64,000 nt of DNA from an uncultured Planktomarina sp. (GCA_943788425.1 CALSQF010000004.1:124001-188000), one strand, 5' to 3'. Shown: positions 54,511 through 63,615, counted from the first letter of the stretch. Notes: generated by a model not told the origin, from the letters alone. Translations and numbers: made by a program.

Positions 54511-54738
54511 ATGCCATTGCTTGATTATGATTTAACACGGTTCGATGAGCAGGATATAATTTTAGAGAGCGAAGCGCAAATTCAAGAATTTTTACCGGAT
54601 ATTCTGGGACAGGCACTGGCGCGTACTTGGGTTGATAAGAGGTTTTTAGATGCGTTTTATGATCAGCCCAAGGAGATCCTAGAGCGGGCAGGCGTCTTTC
54701 CTTCCCAAATCGATTTCCGTGGAGTTTATCAAGAATAG
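54511..54738 (+). CDS. Small protein resembling NHLP leader / nitrile-hydratase-alpha N-terminus
   Basis: A 75-residue acidic protein, no membrane segment. The second half (GQALARTWVDKRFLDAF, then QPKEILERAGVFP) resembles the helical domain of nitrile hydratase alpha subunits and NHLP precursor peptides (pattern aRAw-DpxFxxxLlxDPkxxL-x-GI). There is no Gly-Gly cleavage site or cysteine/serine-rich core, and no maturase nearby, so a peptide natural product is unlikely. ATG 54511 follows an AAAAG-rich site. Function unknown. Confidence 0.5.
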   Translation: MPLLDYDLTRFDEQDIILESEAQIQEFLPDILGQALARTWVDKRFLDAFYDQPKEILERAGVFPSQIDFRGVYQE

Positions 54739-54829
54739 ATAAAGAAAGGCCTAAGGTGATAGTTTATCAAAAAAAGGGATCGAAAAGTACACGGCTTCTA
54801 GAATTAAAATTAGTTATGGTTGCAGCGAC

Positions 54830-55432
54830 ATGATACGTATGGTTTGTGGTTTAGCCTTTCTGGTGATGATTGTTGTGACTACTGCGCGTGCGCAAACAGA
54901 AACAATTGAAGCCAATCCTGATATCTTTGTGAATGCAATCAATGCAATTGAAAAGAAAGACTTTCAAACTGCGGTAGAACTTTTCACCATTCTTGCTAAC
55001 GAAGGCGAACCTACGTCTCAACATAATTTATCTATATTATATTTTAAGGGTCTTGGCAGCCCGGTAAGTTATAAGCGGGCGCTATATTGGGCGTGGCGTG
55101 CATCCTTAGGTGGTAGTGAACCGGCAATGGCTGTAGTTGATGATGTGCGAGATATAGTGACTGAGGACTTGATAGGGGTTGTAGCTCAAGAAATAGTTAG
55201 CGAGTTGACTGCTAAGGCAATGGATGGTGACACGGATGCCGCAGAAAGATTAGGCAAGACTTATTATAATCTATTTGTGGAGCCGGATCTAAAAATGGCT
55301 TACACGTGGCTGTTGATCTCGCAGGCCTTTGGTAATGAAAGTGTGAGCGACATGATATCGGAGTTAGAAGATTTAATAGCAATTGAAGATAAAATTACAT
55401 ATCAGGAAGAAGCGACCGAAACTTTTTATTAA
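54830..55432 (+). CDS. Exported Sel1-repeat protein (MotX-like candidate)
   Basis: A 200-residue protein with a signal peptide (about 1-21, ending TTARAQ) and Sel1 repeats (DFQTAVELFTILANEGEPTS, HNLSILYFKGLGSPVSYKRA, then DTDAAERLGKTYYN and DLKMAYTWLLISQAFGNES). Periplasmic Sel1 proteins include MotX of the Vibrio T ring, which joins the PomAB stator to the basal body. PomAB-like stators, FlgT and FlgP are encoded nearby, so a MotX-like role is plausible but not shown. Divergent to flgN. Confidence 0.65.
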   Translation: MIRMVCGLAFLVMIVVTTARAQTETIEANPDIFVNAINAIEKKDFQTAVELFTILANEGEPTSQHNLSILYFKGLGSPVSYKRALYWAWRASLGGSEPAMAVVDDVRDIVTEDLIGVVAQEIVSELTAKAMDGDTDAAERLGKTYYNLFVEPDLKMAYTWLLISQAFGNESVSDMISELEDLIAIEDKITYQEEATETFY

Positions 55433-55445
55433 AATACCTAAATAA

Positions 55446-55746
55446 TTAATTTTTCGGGGTTATCTTGGATAGAAAGCTAAGTTTATCCGTTTCTTGGTTA
55501 ATATGCTGTTCAATAATATCTATTTTTGATGTTAATTGAGTTAAAATAGATTTTATTTTTTCAGGATCTTCTAGCTGCAGCATTTTCAGGAATTTGAGCC
55601 ATAGCATACTCATCTATAAGCGAATAAAAATCTTTAATTATTTGAGTCAAAAATGCTTCGTTAGCCCGAGACTCTATGTCTGGACTTGATAGTAACTCTC
55701 TCATTTGTTCCAGCTTATCTAGGAACAAATGGCTGTCGATATTCAT
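55446..55746 (-). pseudogene. flgN: Flagellar export chaperone FlgN, one frameshift
   Basis: Helical chaperone for hook-associated proteins. The first frame encodes MNIDSHLFLDKLEQMRELL and SLIDEYAMAQIPEN. An extra A in a four-base T run (55583-55586 on the plus strand) shifts it. The next frame continues MLQLEDPEKIKSILTQL and ends DKLSFLSKITPKN at 55446. Rejoined length is about 100 residues, a bit short for FlgN. Identity rests on position after flgM, four bases apart, and coiled-coil composition. Confidence 0.6.
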
Positions 55747-55750
55747 GCTA

Positions 55751-56050
55751 TCAGCTTCCAGCTTCCTGGAAGCTTTCAAACATTTTGGCTGTCACGATAT
55801 CCAGGTCGATCGGATAACGTCCCTGTTCGACTTTAGTCTTTATTTCGTTTACTAATGAGCGGTCTACGGGGGGCCCATCGGCAAGTTTAGCAACCTGATC
55901 CTTAATTTTAAGATCTTGGCTGTCCAACTTATTTACTATTTCCTTAGGCGCCAAATCCGAGACTTTTTTGTCGGGTTGGATAGTCACTTTGTTACTATCG
56001 CCTAACTGAACGCCGGCGGCATTAACGTTATTACCTACAGAATTAATCAT
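55751..56050 (-). CDS. flgM: Anti-sigma-28 factor FlgM
   Basis: Inhibits FliA until exported through the completed hook. 99 residues: a disordered N-terminus and the C-terminal FlgM helix region PPVDRSLVNEIKTKVEQGRY followed by PIDLDIVTAKMFESF. GAGGAG sits 8 bases before the ATG at 56050. Intact. FliA is encoded at 62911. Confidence 0.9.
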   Translation of the reverse strand: MINSVGNNVNAAGVQLGDSNKVTIQPDKKVSDLAPKEIVNKLDSQDLKIKDQVAKLADGPPVDRSLVNEIKTKVEQGRYPIDLDIVTAKMFESFQEAGS

Positions 56051-56087
56051 GGTAAGCACTCCTCTCGAGTCTCTTAACGACAAGGCA

Positions 56088-56807
56088 TTAATTTATGTTA
56101 GCTAGCGGCGAAACTTTTTTTTCTGCGGTCACTATGGCTTTAAATTCTTTTAATGAAGATGAATTTCTAACCAAGACCATGTCACCTACTTTTCCGTCAG
56201 AAAGCGCCTCTCCATAGGTTACAATTCTTATTGCAGCTGATCCAGATATTATCAGAACCGCATCATTTTTATTGACTGCGTTCTTCGCCAATATGTGTCG
56301 AGCCTTTATAACGGTATCCCTAGACAAATTCCGTTTTGCTTTTTGACCAACGATATTATCGAGCGTCACGTATGCGCCCCGCGCAGTTTGAGAGTCAGCC
56401 CATTTCATCACGACATCAGCTGGTTCAATCACCTTACCTTTTGGGATATTAAGTTTTGTAAACACAATCTGCGCACTGTTTGAAAGATTATTATGCCTTA
56501 ATTGTTCACTTTTTATTGCCCTGTCTTGCGTTCTAAAGGAAATAGACCAGCGAGCCGGCTCGCCGCATGACGCTTTGAGCGTGTGCCAGCTACTAGGGTT
56601 TTTTTGCGTTATCAATATTTTTTCATTACACGGAAAATAGGCGCGCTTTTCAGAAACCAAAATTTCATTGTATACGTCATTCTCAGCCAAATAGCTTTGG
56701 GCAATTTTTTTGATGTCTGCACCAAAAATCAACCTTTCCTCAGCGCAAAGCATTTGAGTATTCGTAGTAATCAGAAAAACGGTAAATATCTTGATAAATA
56801 TTTGCAT
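56088..56807 (-). CDS. flgA: P-ring assembly protein FlgA
   Basis: Periplasmic chaperone of the P ring. 239 residues with a signal peptide (about 1-22) and a C-terminal SAF domain (ARGAYVTLDNIVGQKAKRNL, then LAKNAVNKNDAVLIISG and GKVGDMVLVRN). The two cysteines in the N-terminal part (FPCNE, ASCGEPARW) match FlgA disulphides. It overlaps flgT by one base. flgI, encoding the P ring itself, is not in the window. Confidence 0.88.
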   Translation of the reverse strand: MQIFIKIFTVFLITTNTQMLCAEERLIFGADIKKIAQSYLAENDVYNEILVSEKRAYFPCNEKILITQKNPSSWHTLKASCGEPARWSISFRTQDRAIKSEQLRHNNLSNSAQIVFTKLNIPKGKVIEPADVVMKWADSQTARGAYVTLDNIVGQKAKRNLSRDTVIKARHILAKNAVNKNDAVLIISGSAAIRIVTYGEALSDGKVGDMVLVRNSSSLKEFKAIVTAEKKVSPLANIN

Positions 56808-57908
56808 TAGTAACGTTCCAGCAATTTAATGCTTAATCCGTCAAAAGACTTTCCAGTTTTACCCTGTGTAAGTGCGTGCAGAGTTGTTGAAGTATTATTC
56901 ATCTGCTTAACGGTGAAGTAGTATTGTTGAGTGCCAGACTGTAGAGAGCTAAAAATATCATCTGGCGACAACCCATCTTGCAGGCCATAATCGATCTCCA
57001 AATTTTTATTTTTAAGTTTTATTTTCCCACTAAAATCTATGCATTCTAAGTGCTGCAAAGTTTGAGTGATTGACTCCAATGCCAATTCAAAGACCGCCGC
57101 CTGAATACTTTCCGAGTCTCGTCGCCTAGAATTAGAGCCACTAACAAACATACCGCTTTTCTCAATCTCAATCTCTGTTTTAGATTCCGCTCCATTCAAA
57201 GCTTGAGATTTTCGGAATAATTCAGATTGAGCTTTCACTGACAAAACCTTTTTCCGTTGGAGAAGGTTAGTTGTCTTGACGTCTAGATCCAGTGAAAGTG
57301 TAAGCAAATAGTTTGGTGTCGACCTTACGGGTGCATTTTCATTTTCATATAGTGAATAGCTCGATGAGGTCGTGGAACGGTAAGGATTATTTTCTTGGAA
57401 GTTGAATTTGCTGTTGGTAGCCATCATCGCTTCTATTGTCTGCGTTAGTGACAGTTCATCAAATTGCACCCAGAATGGCAGTGATTTCTTTATGGAGAAC
57501 CCCTGCCATTTAAAAGCTAGGTCAAGGTTATTTGGCTGACGACAGCTAATTTGGGTTTCATTTTGATTTTCTGGCAGGAGCAATATCTCAAGGCGCGCTG
57601 AAACTTTATCTCCATGGTCCTTTGTTGATAGCACTCGATAGCCAGCAATTTGTACATTCGATTGTGCAGAAATCTGATCAAATAACACCTTACCATTTTC
57701 TACTAGAGAAAAACTATCCAAAGACTGAGCACCGGTTTGCAGGACTAACTGCAGTGCGTTGGAAATGGCACGAGCTTCGTACACGCTATATGGGAAGCTC
57801 TGCAGTCTTGAGCGCAGTTCCCTCCGACTCTACGACGAAACGCTCGGCATGCGCCGAAGTCGAAAGTGCCATTAACACAAAACAAAAAAGTATTGGAAGG
57901 TTCTTCAT
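56807..57908 (-). pseudogene. flgT: H-ring/flagellar assembly protein FlgT, one frameshift
   Basis: Vibrio-type basal-body H-ring protein. The first frame is a signal peptide (MKNLPILFCFVLMALSTSAH) and the FlgT start ERFVVESEGTALKTAELP. Near 57790 one extra base makes a stop, and the next frame continues YSVYEARAISNALQLVLQTG and SFSLVENGKVLFDQISAQS exactly as FlgT requires, to 56807. Rejoined about 366 residues, normal. FlgT stabilises MotX/FlgP around the LP ring. Between flgP and flgA. Confidence 0.75.
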
Positions 57909-57923
57909 CAAATGTTCATACCA

Positions 57924-58466
57924 CTACAGTACACCACGTTTGTACAGTTTGATGAGGCGATCCACATGAGTTTGGCTAATTGATAGTTCGACAGAGTAAG
58001 TGTCTTGACCTGAGGGTTCAATCTTAACGGTTTCTGCTCCCATTATAGTGCCTCGAACTGCTGCGCTCATAACGTCCGAGGTTAGAATTGCTTCTGCAAC
58101 GGTTGTCTGGCCATCTAATTGCACGCCATGTATCTGTTCGGTTAGGACACGATAAGCATCTAGTCTGGCCGCACGAATTGCCATTAGCCTGCGTTGGTTT
58201 AAATTTTTTGATTGTTGAACCGCTATTGATGAAAAGCCAACCGCTTTGATTGTCGGGGCAACGTAAGTTGGAGCGCTTGCAAGTGTGCTCTCTGCAAGGA
58301 TCATTTGGGTGTTTTGAAGGCCAATCCGTTTTGACTTCAAAGTAGCCCTGGAGTGTTGAGAGTTATCTGTTGATGGTAAAAACGGAATTCCTGTGGTATC
58401 ACAAGCTGATACGAAAATGCTAGTAGCTAAAATGCCAATAGTCATTGGAATAGTTGTTGAGCGCAT
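57924..58466 (-). CDS. flgP: Outer-membrane lipoprotein FlgP
   Basis: LPP20/FlgP-family lipoprotein of 180 residues. The lipobox is FVSAC with Cys near residue 22. The domain (about 60-178) has the pattern RRLMAIRAARLDAYRVLTEQ, DGQTTVAEAILTSDVMSAAV and RGTIMGAETVKIEPSG. FlgP forms part of the outer-membrane disc/H ring around the LP ring. First gene of the leftward flgP-T-A-M-N run, with a sigma-54 promoter upstream. Confidence 0.87.
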   Translation of the reverse strand: MRSTTIPMTIGILATSIFVSACDTTGIPFLPSTDNSQHSRATLKSKRIGLQNTQMILAESTLASAPTYVAPTIKAVGFSSIAVQQSKNLNQRRLMAIRAARLDAYRVLTEQIHGVQLDGQTTVAEAILTSDVMSAAVRGTIMGAETVKIEPSGQDTYSVELSISQTHVDRLIKLYKRGVL

Positions 58467-58503
58467 TGTACATTCCTTTCAAAATATTCATCGTGCAAAT
58501 CGT

Positions 58504-58519
58504 AGCAACAACTGTGCCA
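58504..58519 (-). promoter_or_regulatory. Sigma-54 promoter of flgP-flgT-flgAMN
   Basis: On the minus strand TGGCACAGTTGTTGCA has GG and GC ten bases apart, 37 bases before the flgP ATG. A divergent sigma-54 promoter for flhA lies 72 bases away, so one activator site could serve both. Confidence 0.8.
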
Positions 58520-58591
58520 AAAAAAAAATCAAAAATTTTACCTTCAATTAAAGATAATCAAACGCATGATATTACGCGAAGAATCGCGGTA

Positions 58592-58607
58592 TGGCACGTT
58601 TTATGCA
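58592..58607 (+). promoter_or_regulatory. Sigma-54 promoter of flhA-flhFG-fliA
   Basis: TGGCACGTTTTATGCA, a near-consensus -24/-12 element with ten-base spacing, about 104 bases before the flhA ATG. Confidence 0.8.
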
Positions 58608-58711
58608 TATAGATAAACATCAAGCGCTGTTGGTGCCCGTTAATTAATAATTAACTCGTATTATCAGCGATTTAGTTTGTCATTAATTTGACGGTATTGA
58701 GGACGTTACAC

Positions 58712-60813
58712 ATGCAGCAGAGCCAGGCCATAGGGTTTTCAATGGGCGACATCAAAAAAATGTCAGGTTCATTGCTGCCCGTTGGCATTCTCGCTTTGGT
58801 TGGAATGCTTGTATTGCCATTGCCGGTCGCTTTGCTAGACATATTTTTTGTTTTTAACATCACGATTTCTCTACTCATCTTAATGGTTGCACTGCACACC
58901 CATCGCCCACTTGATTTTTCTTCTTTTCCAAATTTATTACTATTAGCAACTGTGTTGAGGCTAGGTTTAAACGTGGCCTCAACTAGGATAGTTTTGTCAG
59001 AGGGCCATAATGGGGCTGATGCGGCCGGTAAAGTTATCCAGGCTTTTGGAGAATTCATTGTGGCGGGCAATTATGCTGTCGGCCTGTTTGTATTTGCTAT
59101 TCTGGTTATTATTAACCTAGTCGTGATCACAAAAGGTGCTGGGAGGGTGTCTGAAGTTTCAGCGAGATTCACGCTGGATGCTATGCCTGGAAAACAAATG
59201 GCGATTGATGCTGATCTCAATGCTGGAGTTCTGACCCCAGAAGAAGCGACAGATCGTCGAGCTGAGGTATCTAAAGAGGCAGATTTTTACGGCTCAATGG
59301 ACGGTGCTTCCAAGTTTGTAAAAGGGGATGCAATTGCCGGCATACTGATCTTAGCAATTAATGTGGTTGGTGGCCTGATAATTGGAATTGCTCAACATGA
59401 CTTAAACGTTGCCCAAGCAGCGGAATTTTACATTCTGCTTTCAATAGGAGACGGACTGGTAGCACAAATCCCGTCATTGTTACTTTCGATAGCGACAGCA
59501 ATTATAGTCACTCGTGTGTCTTCGTCAGAAAACATGTCTGAACACATAACCCGTCAGGTGAACCTTTCAGCGGCTTGGCTGCCGACTTCTTTGGTGATGC
59601 TAGCATTAGGTTTGGTACCAGGCATGCCTAATATCTCTTTTTATTGGCTTTGCCGTAATCAGTGGGGTTCTTGCGTGGAATTCTCGAAGAACGGAAGTTT
59701 CTGCATTATCTGGTGAAGTGATTAGTGAAGACGATGAGGATTCAACCGAAAAGGTGGAATTTGGACTAGCAGACGTAAAAGATGCGGCAAAGATTTCTGT
59801 CAATATTGGTTATGGGCTGGTACCGCTCGTGGATGAAAGCAAAGCAGATAATTTGGTCCCTAAAGTTACTCGCTTGAGGAAAGAAATTTCTAAGGCACTG
59901 GGATTCATCGTTCCGGGGGTGAGAATTCGTGATGATCTAAACTTAGAGGGGTCTCAGTATCAGATAAAGATTGGCCAAAAAATTGTGGCGGATGACCTTA
60001 TTTATGCGGATAAAAAATTAGCGATAGCCGGCGACAGTACTAATCTTGAGCTATCTGGTCTAAAGGTTAAGGAACCAGCTTTTGGTGTAGATGCATATTG
60101 GATTGATAAAGAACTTCAGGCTGATGCCGAAGCCAAAGGCTATGTGATTGTTGAGCCTGAAGATGTTTTAACAACTCACCTGAACCAGATTATTAATAGT
60201 TATGCATCAGATTTATTGGGCCAGGAAGAAGTCCAAGAGTTGTTGGATAATTTGAAAGTATCATATCCTAATTTAGTGGATACAGTAGTTCCCAAAGTGA
60301 TGCCCCTTAATCAGGTTACGTCAGTCATGAAGTGCATACTTGAGGAAGGGGTGCCAATATCTGATTTGAGATTAATTCTTGAAAGTTTAAGCTCAATGAA
60401 TATCCAAAAGATGGATAGTGATGACATAGCTGAGCGCATCCGCCCCAAATTAGTGCCGTTATTAATTCAAAAACTCTCTGAAATTCAGGGATACTATTCC
60501 GTTAATTACATTTTCTCCTGAACTTGAACAAATGATTTTGACCACTGTAAGGCAAAATCCTGACGAAAAAATGCTTTTGATTGAGGGAACTCTTGCTAAA
60601 AAAATACTTTCGAACCTTAATGATGCATCGGAAAAATTTAACAGCGAAGGAAAGCCCGTGTTTCTTATTGTTGCGCCGCAAATTCGTAAGCATGTGGCAA
60701 GGTTTGTTAGATCTCAATTGCCGTCGATAAATGTTTTGAGTTTCTTAGAATTACCTGAAGACCGAAGTGTAGAAATAGCATTCACAGTTGGAGGTTTTGA
60801 TGCAATTGAGTAA
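58712..60813 (+). pseudogene. flhA: Flagellar export protein FlhA, two frameshifts
   Basis: Export-gate core of the type III apparatus. The first frame (to ~59640) has the FlhA membrane domain with the FHIPEP-type block RLGLNVASTR and AGRVSEVSARFTLDAMPGKQ. An extra T in a five-T run at 59638-59642 shifts it; the continuation FIGFAVISGVLAWN is in the next frame, open to ~60490. A second shift at GGG 60488-60490 leads to TIPLITFSPELEQMIL and the C-terminal domain to 60813. Rejoined it is about 700 residues, the standard length, with no missense damage seen. ATG 58712 has GAGG ~9 bases upstream. Confidence 0.82.
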
Positions 60814-60843
60814 GAGAGATAATATTATGTTGGAGTGTTCCTC

Positions 60844-62112
60844 ATGCCAGAATTGAAAATTACCGCCGTGGATACTTCACTAGCAATGGATGAAGTGGAA
60901 AAAAAGCTCGGGCCTGATGCCCTTATTTTGTCTACTACACGCCGTGATGGAATGATAGAGATATTGGCGACAAATGAGCCAGACCAAATAGATGCGGCAA
61001 ACTTAAAAGCCAAAGAAAAGGCGAAGGCTCGTCTGGAAAATAGGTTATTATCTGAAGAGCAAATCGAGGCTGCAAACTTAAAAGCAAAAGAAAAGGCTAT
61101 GGCGCGTCAGGAAAGTAAGTTATTATCTGAGCCGCCCTATAGTAACACTACTGAAAAGTTTTCTGAACTCGTTGATGCTGAAGTATCTAAATATGAGAAT
61201 AAATCAGATAACCAAGAGCCAATTGATTATAATGAACCAAACCGGTCTGCACTTGGTGAAAACAGGTCTGAAAAATCAGATCTTGCTATTGCATTCCAAC
61301 AAAAGCTTAGTGAACTACAGTTTTTGGTGGACGAAACGATCGCTCTTGGTCAGCAAAGAGATACATCATTATCAATTAATGCAAAAATGAAAATGCTTGG
61401 CTTCAGCAATAGAACTGCAACTACCCTGATAGATAAAAACGAGCCAAATCTTGAATTACATGACCTGATGCGTCAATTCACTAGGCAAGTTGTCCAAGGG
61501 AAAAGTAAAGATTTTGATGCGAGCCAAATTATTTTAGTTTGCGGTGCTGAGCGATCTGGAAAAACGTTATTGTCTAAAAAACTCGCTAAATTTCTGCCAA
61601 CGCATACAGCTGCACAGAATAGTACTCTTATTTTGCAAAATAATAGGGTCATCTCTGATCCTCTTTCAGGTGACCTAAATTCATTGTTCAAGTCTAGTTC
61701 GGATGCAAACGTAACTTCACTGTTTAGAAAAAGGCAAGATATTGCCTTAGATGGTAGCAGGCTAATAGTGGATTATGAGGGTCCGATGGATCTTTTGAAT
61801 TCAGTTTTAATGAGGTTAGAAGCGCTGGAGCATAAGCCGCAGGTGAGCGTGATATACACACTTGAAGTGGGCAAAAGTTACGATGCAGTACGACAAGCTT
61901 TAGAAATATTGCAAATACCTAATTTGAGTGTCGCGCTCACAAAAATGGATTTGCTTGAAGTTTCAATTTCTGAATTGTCGGCGGTCTTTGATTTGGGAAG
62001 AAAAATTCAATTTTTTTCTGGTTTGAAGATTTTGGAAGATGGCCTTGATTTCGCGAAAATTTCTGTTGTCGAGGATTTTTTGCTGGATATTGTCAGACAG
62101 GACGGTTTGTAA
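60844..62112 (+). CDS. flhF: Flagellar SRP-like GTPase FlhF
   Basis: Sets number and polar position of flagella. 422 residues. The N-terminal basic/charged domain has EKKLGPDALILSTTRRDGMIEI, the FlhF pattern. The NG domain has G1 CGAERSGKT (near 236) and G4 TKMD (near 367). G3 reads DYEGP rather than the usual DTAGR, so GTPase activity may be altered. Two 24-25-residue repeats (60988-61134) lengthen the linker. ATG 60844 is preferred to 60835. Upstream of flhG, a standard pairing. Confidence 0.82.
   Translation: MPELKITAVDTSLAMDEVEKKLGPDALILSTTRRDGMIEILATNEPDQIDAANLKAKEKAKARLENRLLSEEQIEAANLKAKEKAMARQESKLLSEPPYSNTTEKFSELVDAEVSKYENKSDNQEPIDYNEPNRSALGENRSEKSDLAIAFQQKLSELQFLVDETIALGQQRDTSLSINAKMKMLGFSNRTATTLIDKNEPNLELHDLMRQFTRQVVQGKSKDFDASQIILVCGAERSGKTLLSKKLAKFLPTHTAAQNSTLILQNNRVISDPLSGDLNSLFKSSSDANVTSLFRKRQDIALDGSRLIVDYEGPMDLLNSVLMRLEALEHKPQVSVIYTLEVGKSYDAVRQALEILQIPNLSVALTKMDLLEVSISELSAVFDLGRKIQFFSGLKILEDGLDFAKISVVEDFLLDIVRQDGL
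60988..61134 (+). repeat. Two tandem ~75-base repeats inside flhF
   Basis: Units at 60988-61062 and 61063-61134 encode IDAANLKAKEKAKARLENRL and IEAANLKAKEKAMARQESKL type segments, each followed by LSE. The DNA copies are clearly related (AAAGAAAAGGC and TTATTATCTGA shared), a recent in-frame duplication in the linker. Confidence 0.8.
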
Positions 62113-62116
62113 TCCA

Positions 62117-62908
62117 ATGGTGAAGTCATTAGCTTTTGTCAGTGGTAAAGGAGGGGTGGGTAAGACCTGTCTTGCAGTAAATTCTGCTATAAATTTAGCT
62201 CTCATGGGGTTTAAGGTGGCGGTTTTGGACACCGACTTTGGATTATCAAATGCCAACATTATGATGGGTGTAAAGGCGGATAATACCATTTCTGACTTTT
62301 TATCAGGTAGTAATTCATTTGATGATATAATTTGTAATTCACATGGTGGCGTGAAACTTATTCCAGGTGGTTCTGGTACACTTGAGACATTAAACCTTGA
62401 TACAGAGCAGCGTTGGAAAATTATTAGATCTCTTGATGTGCTGGAAAATGATCTTGATTATTTGATTGTGGATACGCCTGCTGGCGCGTCAAATTCTAGC
62501 ATTGAATTTGCTGCAGCAGTAGACCAGGTCGTGATAACCGTGGTTGGTGAGCCAACCAGTTTTATGGATGCATATGCCTTTTTGAAAGCGCTACATATTG
62601 AGAAAGGGGTCAGCCGCTTTTCAATAATTATTAATATGGCAAAAAATGAAACATCTGCATTCAGAGATTTTAAAAGTTTTGAGAAAATAGTACTTAAATT
62701 TTTCCCGGTGCAATTAGCTTTCGCAGGTTGGATGCCTGGATCAAACGACGTTGTGCAGTCCATTATTGCGCGCAAACCGTTCATTCTTGATAAGAAGACC
62801 AAAAAACAAGTTGGAACATGCTTAGATGTAATTACAAATAATCTTAATAAGGTCCCAAAGCAAAAGAAGTCTGGCATTCATTTTTTTAGTTCAGAAACTG
62901 GATATTAA
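62117..62908 (+). CDS. flhG: Flagellar number regulator FlhG (MinD-like ATPase)
   Basis: ParA/MinD-type ATPase limiting flagellar number by acting on FlhF and, in some species, FleQ. 263 residues: deviant Walker A SGKGGVGKT (residues 8-16), DTDFGLSNANIM, Walker B region LIVDTPAG, and a C-terminal segment after residue 240 that could be the membrane-targeting helix. ATG 62117, five bases after flhF; the longer frame from 62039 reads into flhF and is not used. Confidence 0.92.
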   Translation: MVKSLAFVSGKGGVGKTCLAVNSAINLALMGFKVAVLDTDFGLSNANIMMGVKADNTISDFLSGSNSFDDIICNSHGGVKLIPGGSGTLETLNLDTEQRWKIIRSLDVLENDLDYLIVDTPAGASNSSIEFAAAVDQVVITVVGEPTSFMDAYAFLKALHIEKGVSRFSIIINMAKNETSAFRDFKSFEKIVLKFFPVQLAFAGWMPGSNDVVQSIIARKPFILDKKTKKQVGTCLDVITNNLNKVPKQKKSGIHFFSSETGY

Positions 62909-62910
62909 AA

Positions 62911-63615
62911 ATGTCAAACCCGTATAATACCAAAGTTCCAGCTGACCGCCTGATTGAAAAAAATACTGGGCTAGTCAAAAAATACGCCTATTTTTATGCT
63001 GGACGGGTTCAAAAGGCTGCTGAAGTTGAGGATCTTTTGCAAGTGGGAATGATGGGTCTAATTGAGGCTGCTCACAAGTACGAGAATAGAGAAGGCGTTG
63101 CCTTTGAAAGCTACGCTCGAATGCGTATTAAAGGTTCGATAGTGGATTATCTTCGTAAGATATCTAACCTTTGCCGAACGACGGTCAAGCAAAAGCAAAA
63201 TACTGATAAAGCGAAACGCATATTGGAACTAAAACTTGGCCGTATTCCTGATGCAGACGAAGTTGCTAAAGAACTAAAAATTACATCGGTTGAGTTGTCA
63301 CGGTGGGAGCAAAATTTTGCAGCAAACCAGAACCAGAGTATTGATGAGGTAACAGAATTATACGGTGACTTTATTTTTTCTGTGGAGCCAAATGTTGAGG
63401 ATAAAATATTCAATGGAGAGCTTAAGAAATATTTGCGACAAGCTATTGGACAGTTAACTAAACAACAGATTTTAGTTATCGAGCTTTATTATGTTAAAGA
63501 GTTAAATGTCTATGAAATTGCGGAAATCCTGTCTGTCAGTACCGGCCGAGTTTCTCAGATTAAATCGGCGGCTATAGCCGCACTGCGTGAAAAAATAGAA
63601 TTGGAAATAGCTTGA
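62911..63615 (+). CDS. fliA: Flagellar sigma factor FliA (sigma-28)
   Basis: Sigma factor for late flagellar genes. 234 residues with region 2 (DLLQVGMMGLIEAAHKYENR, then FESYARMRIKGSIVDYLRK), region 3 and region 4 HTH (NVYEIAEILSVSTGRVSQIK). Target of FlgM. Two bases after flhG; its stop overlaps the ATG of the next gene (TGATGG). Confidence 0.95.
   Translation: MSNPYNTKVPADRLIEKNTGLVKKYAYFYAGRVQKAAEVEDLLQVGMMGLIEAAHKYENREGVAFESYARMRIKGSIVDYLRKISNLCRTTVKQKQNTDKAKRILELKLGRIPDADEVAKELKITSVELSRWEQNFAANQNQSIDEVTELYGDFIFSVEPNVEDKIFNGELKKYLRQAIGQLTKQQILVIELYYVKELNVYEIAEILSVSTGRVSQIKSAAIAALREKIELEIA

Noticed and set aside
54439-54519. 26-codon TTG-start frame before the NHLP-like gene
   Set aside because: Too short and in a different frame; considered as a frameshifted N-terminus of the 54511 gene but with no homology to support the join.
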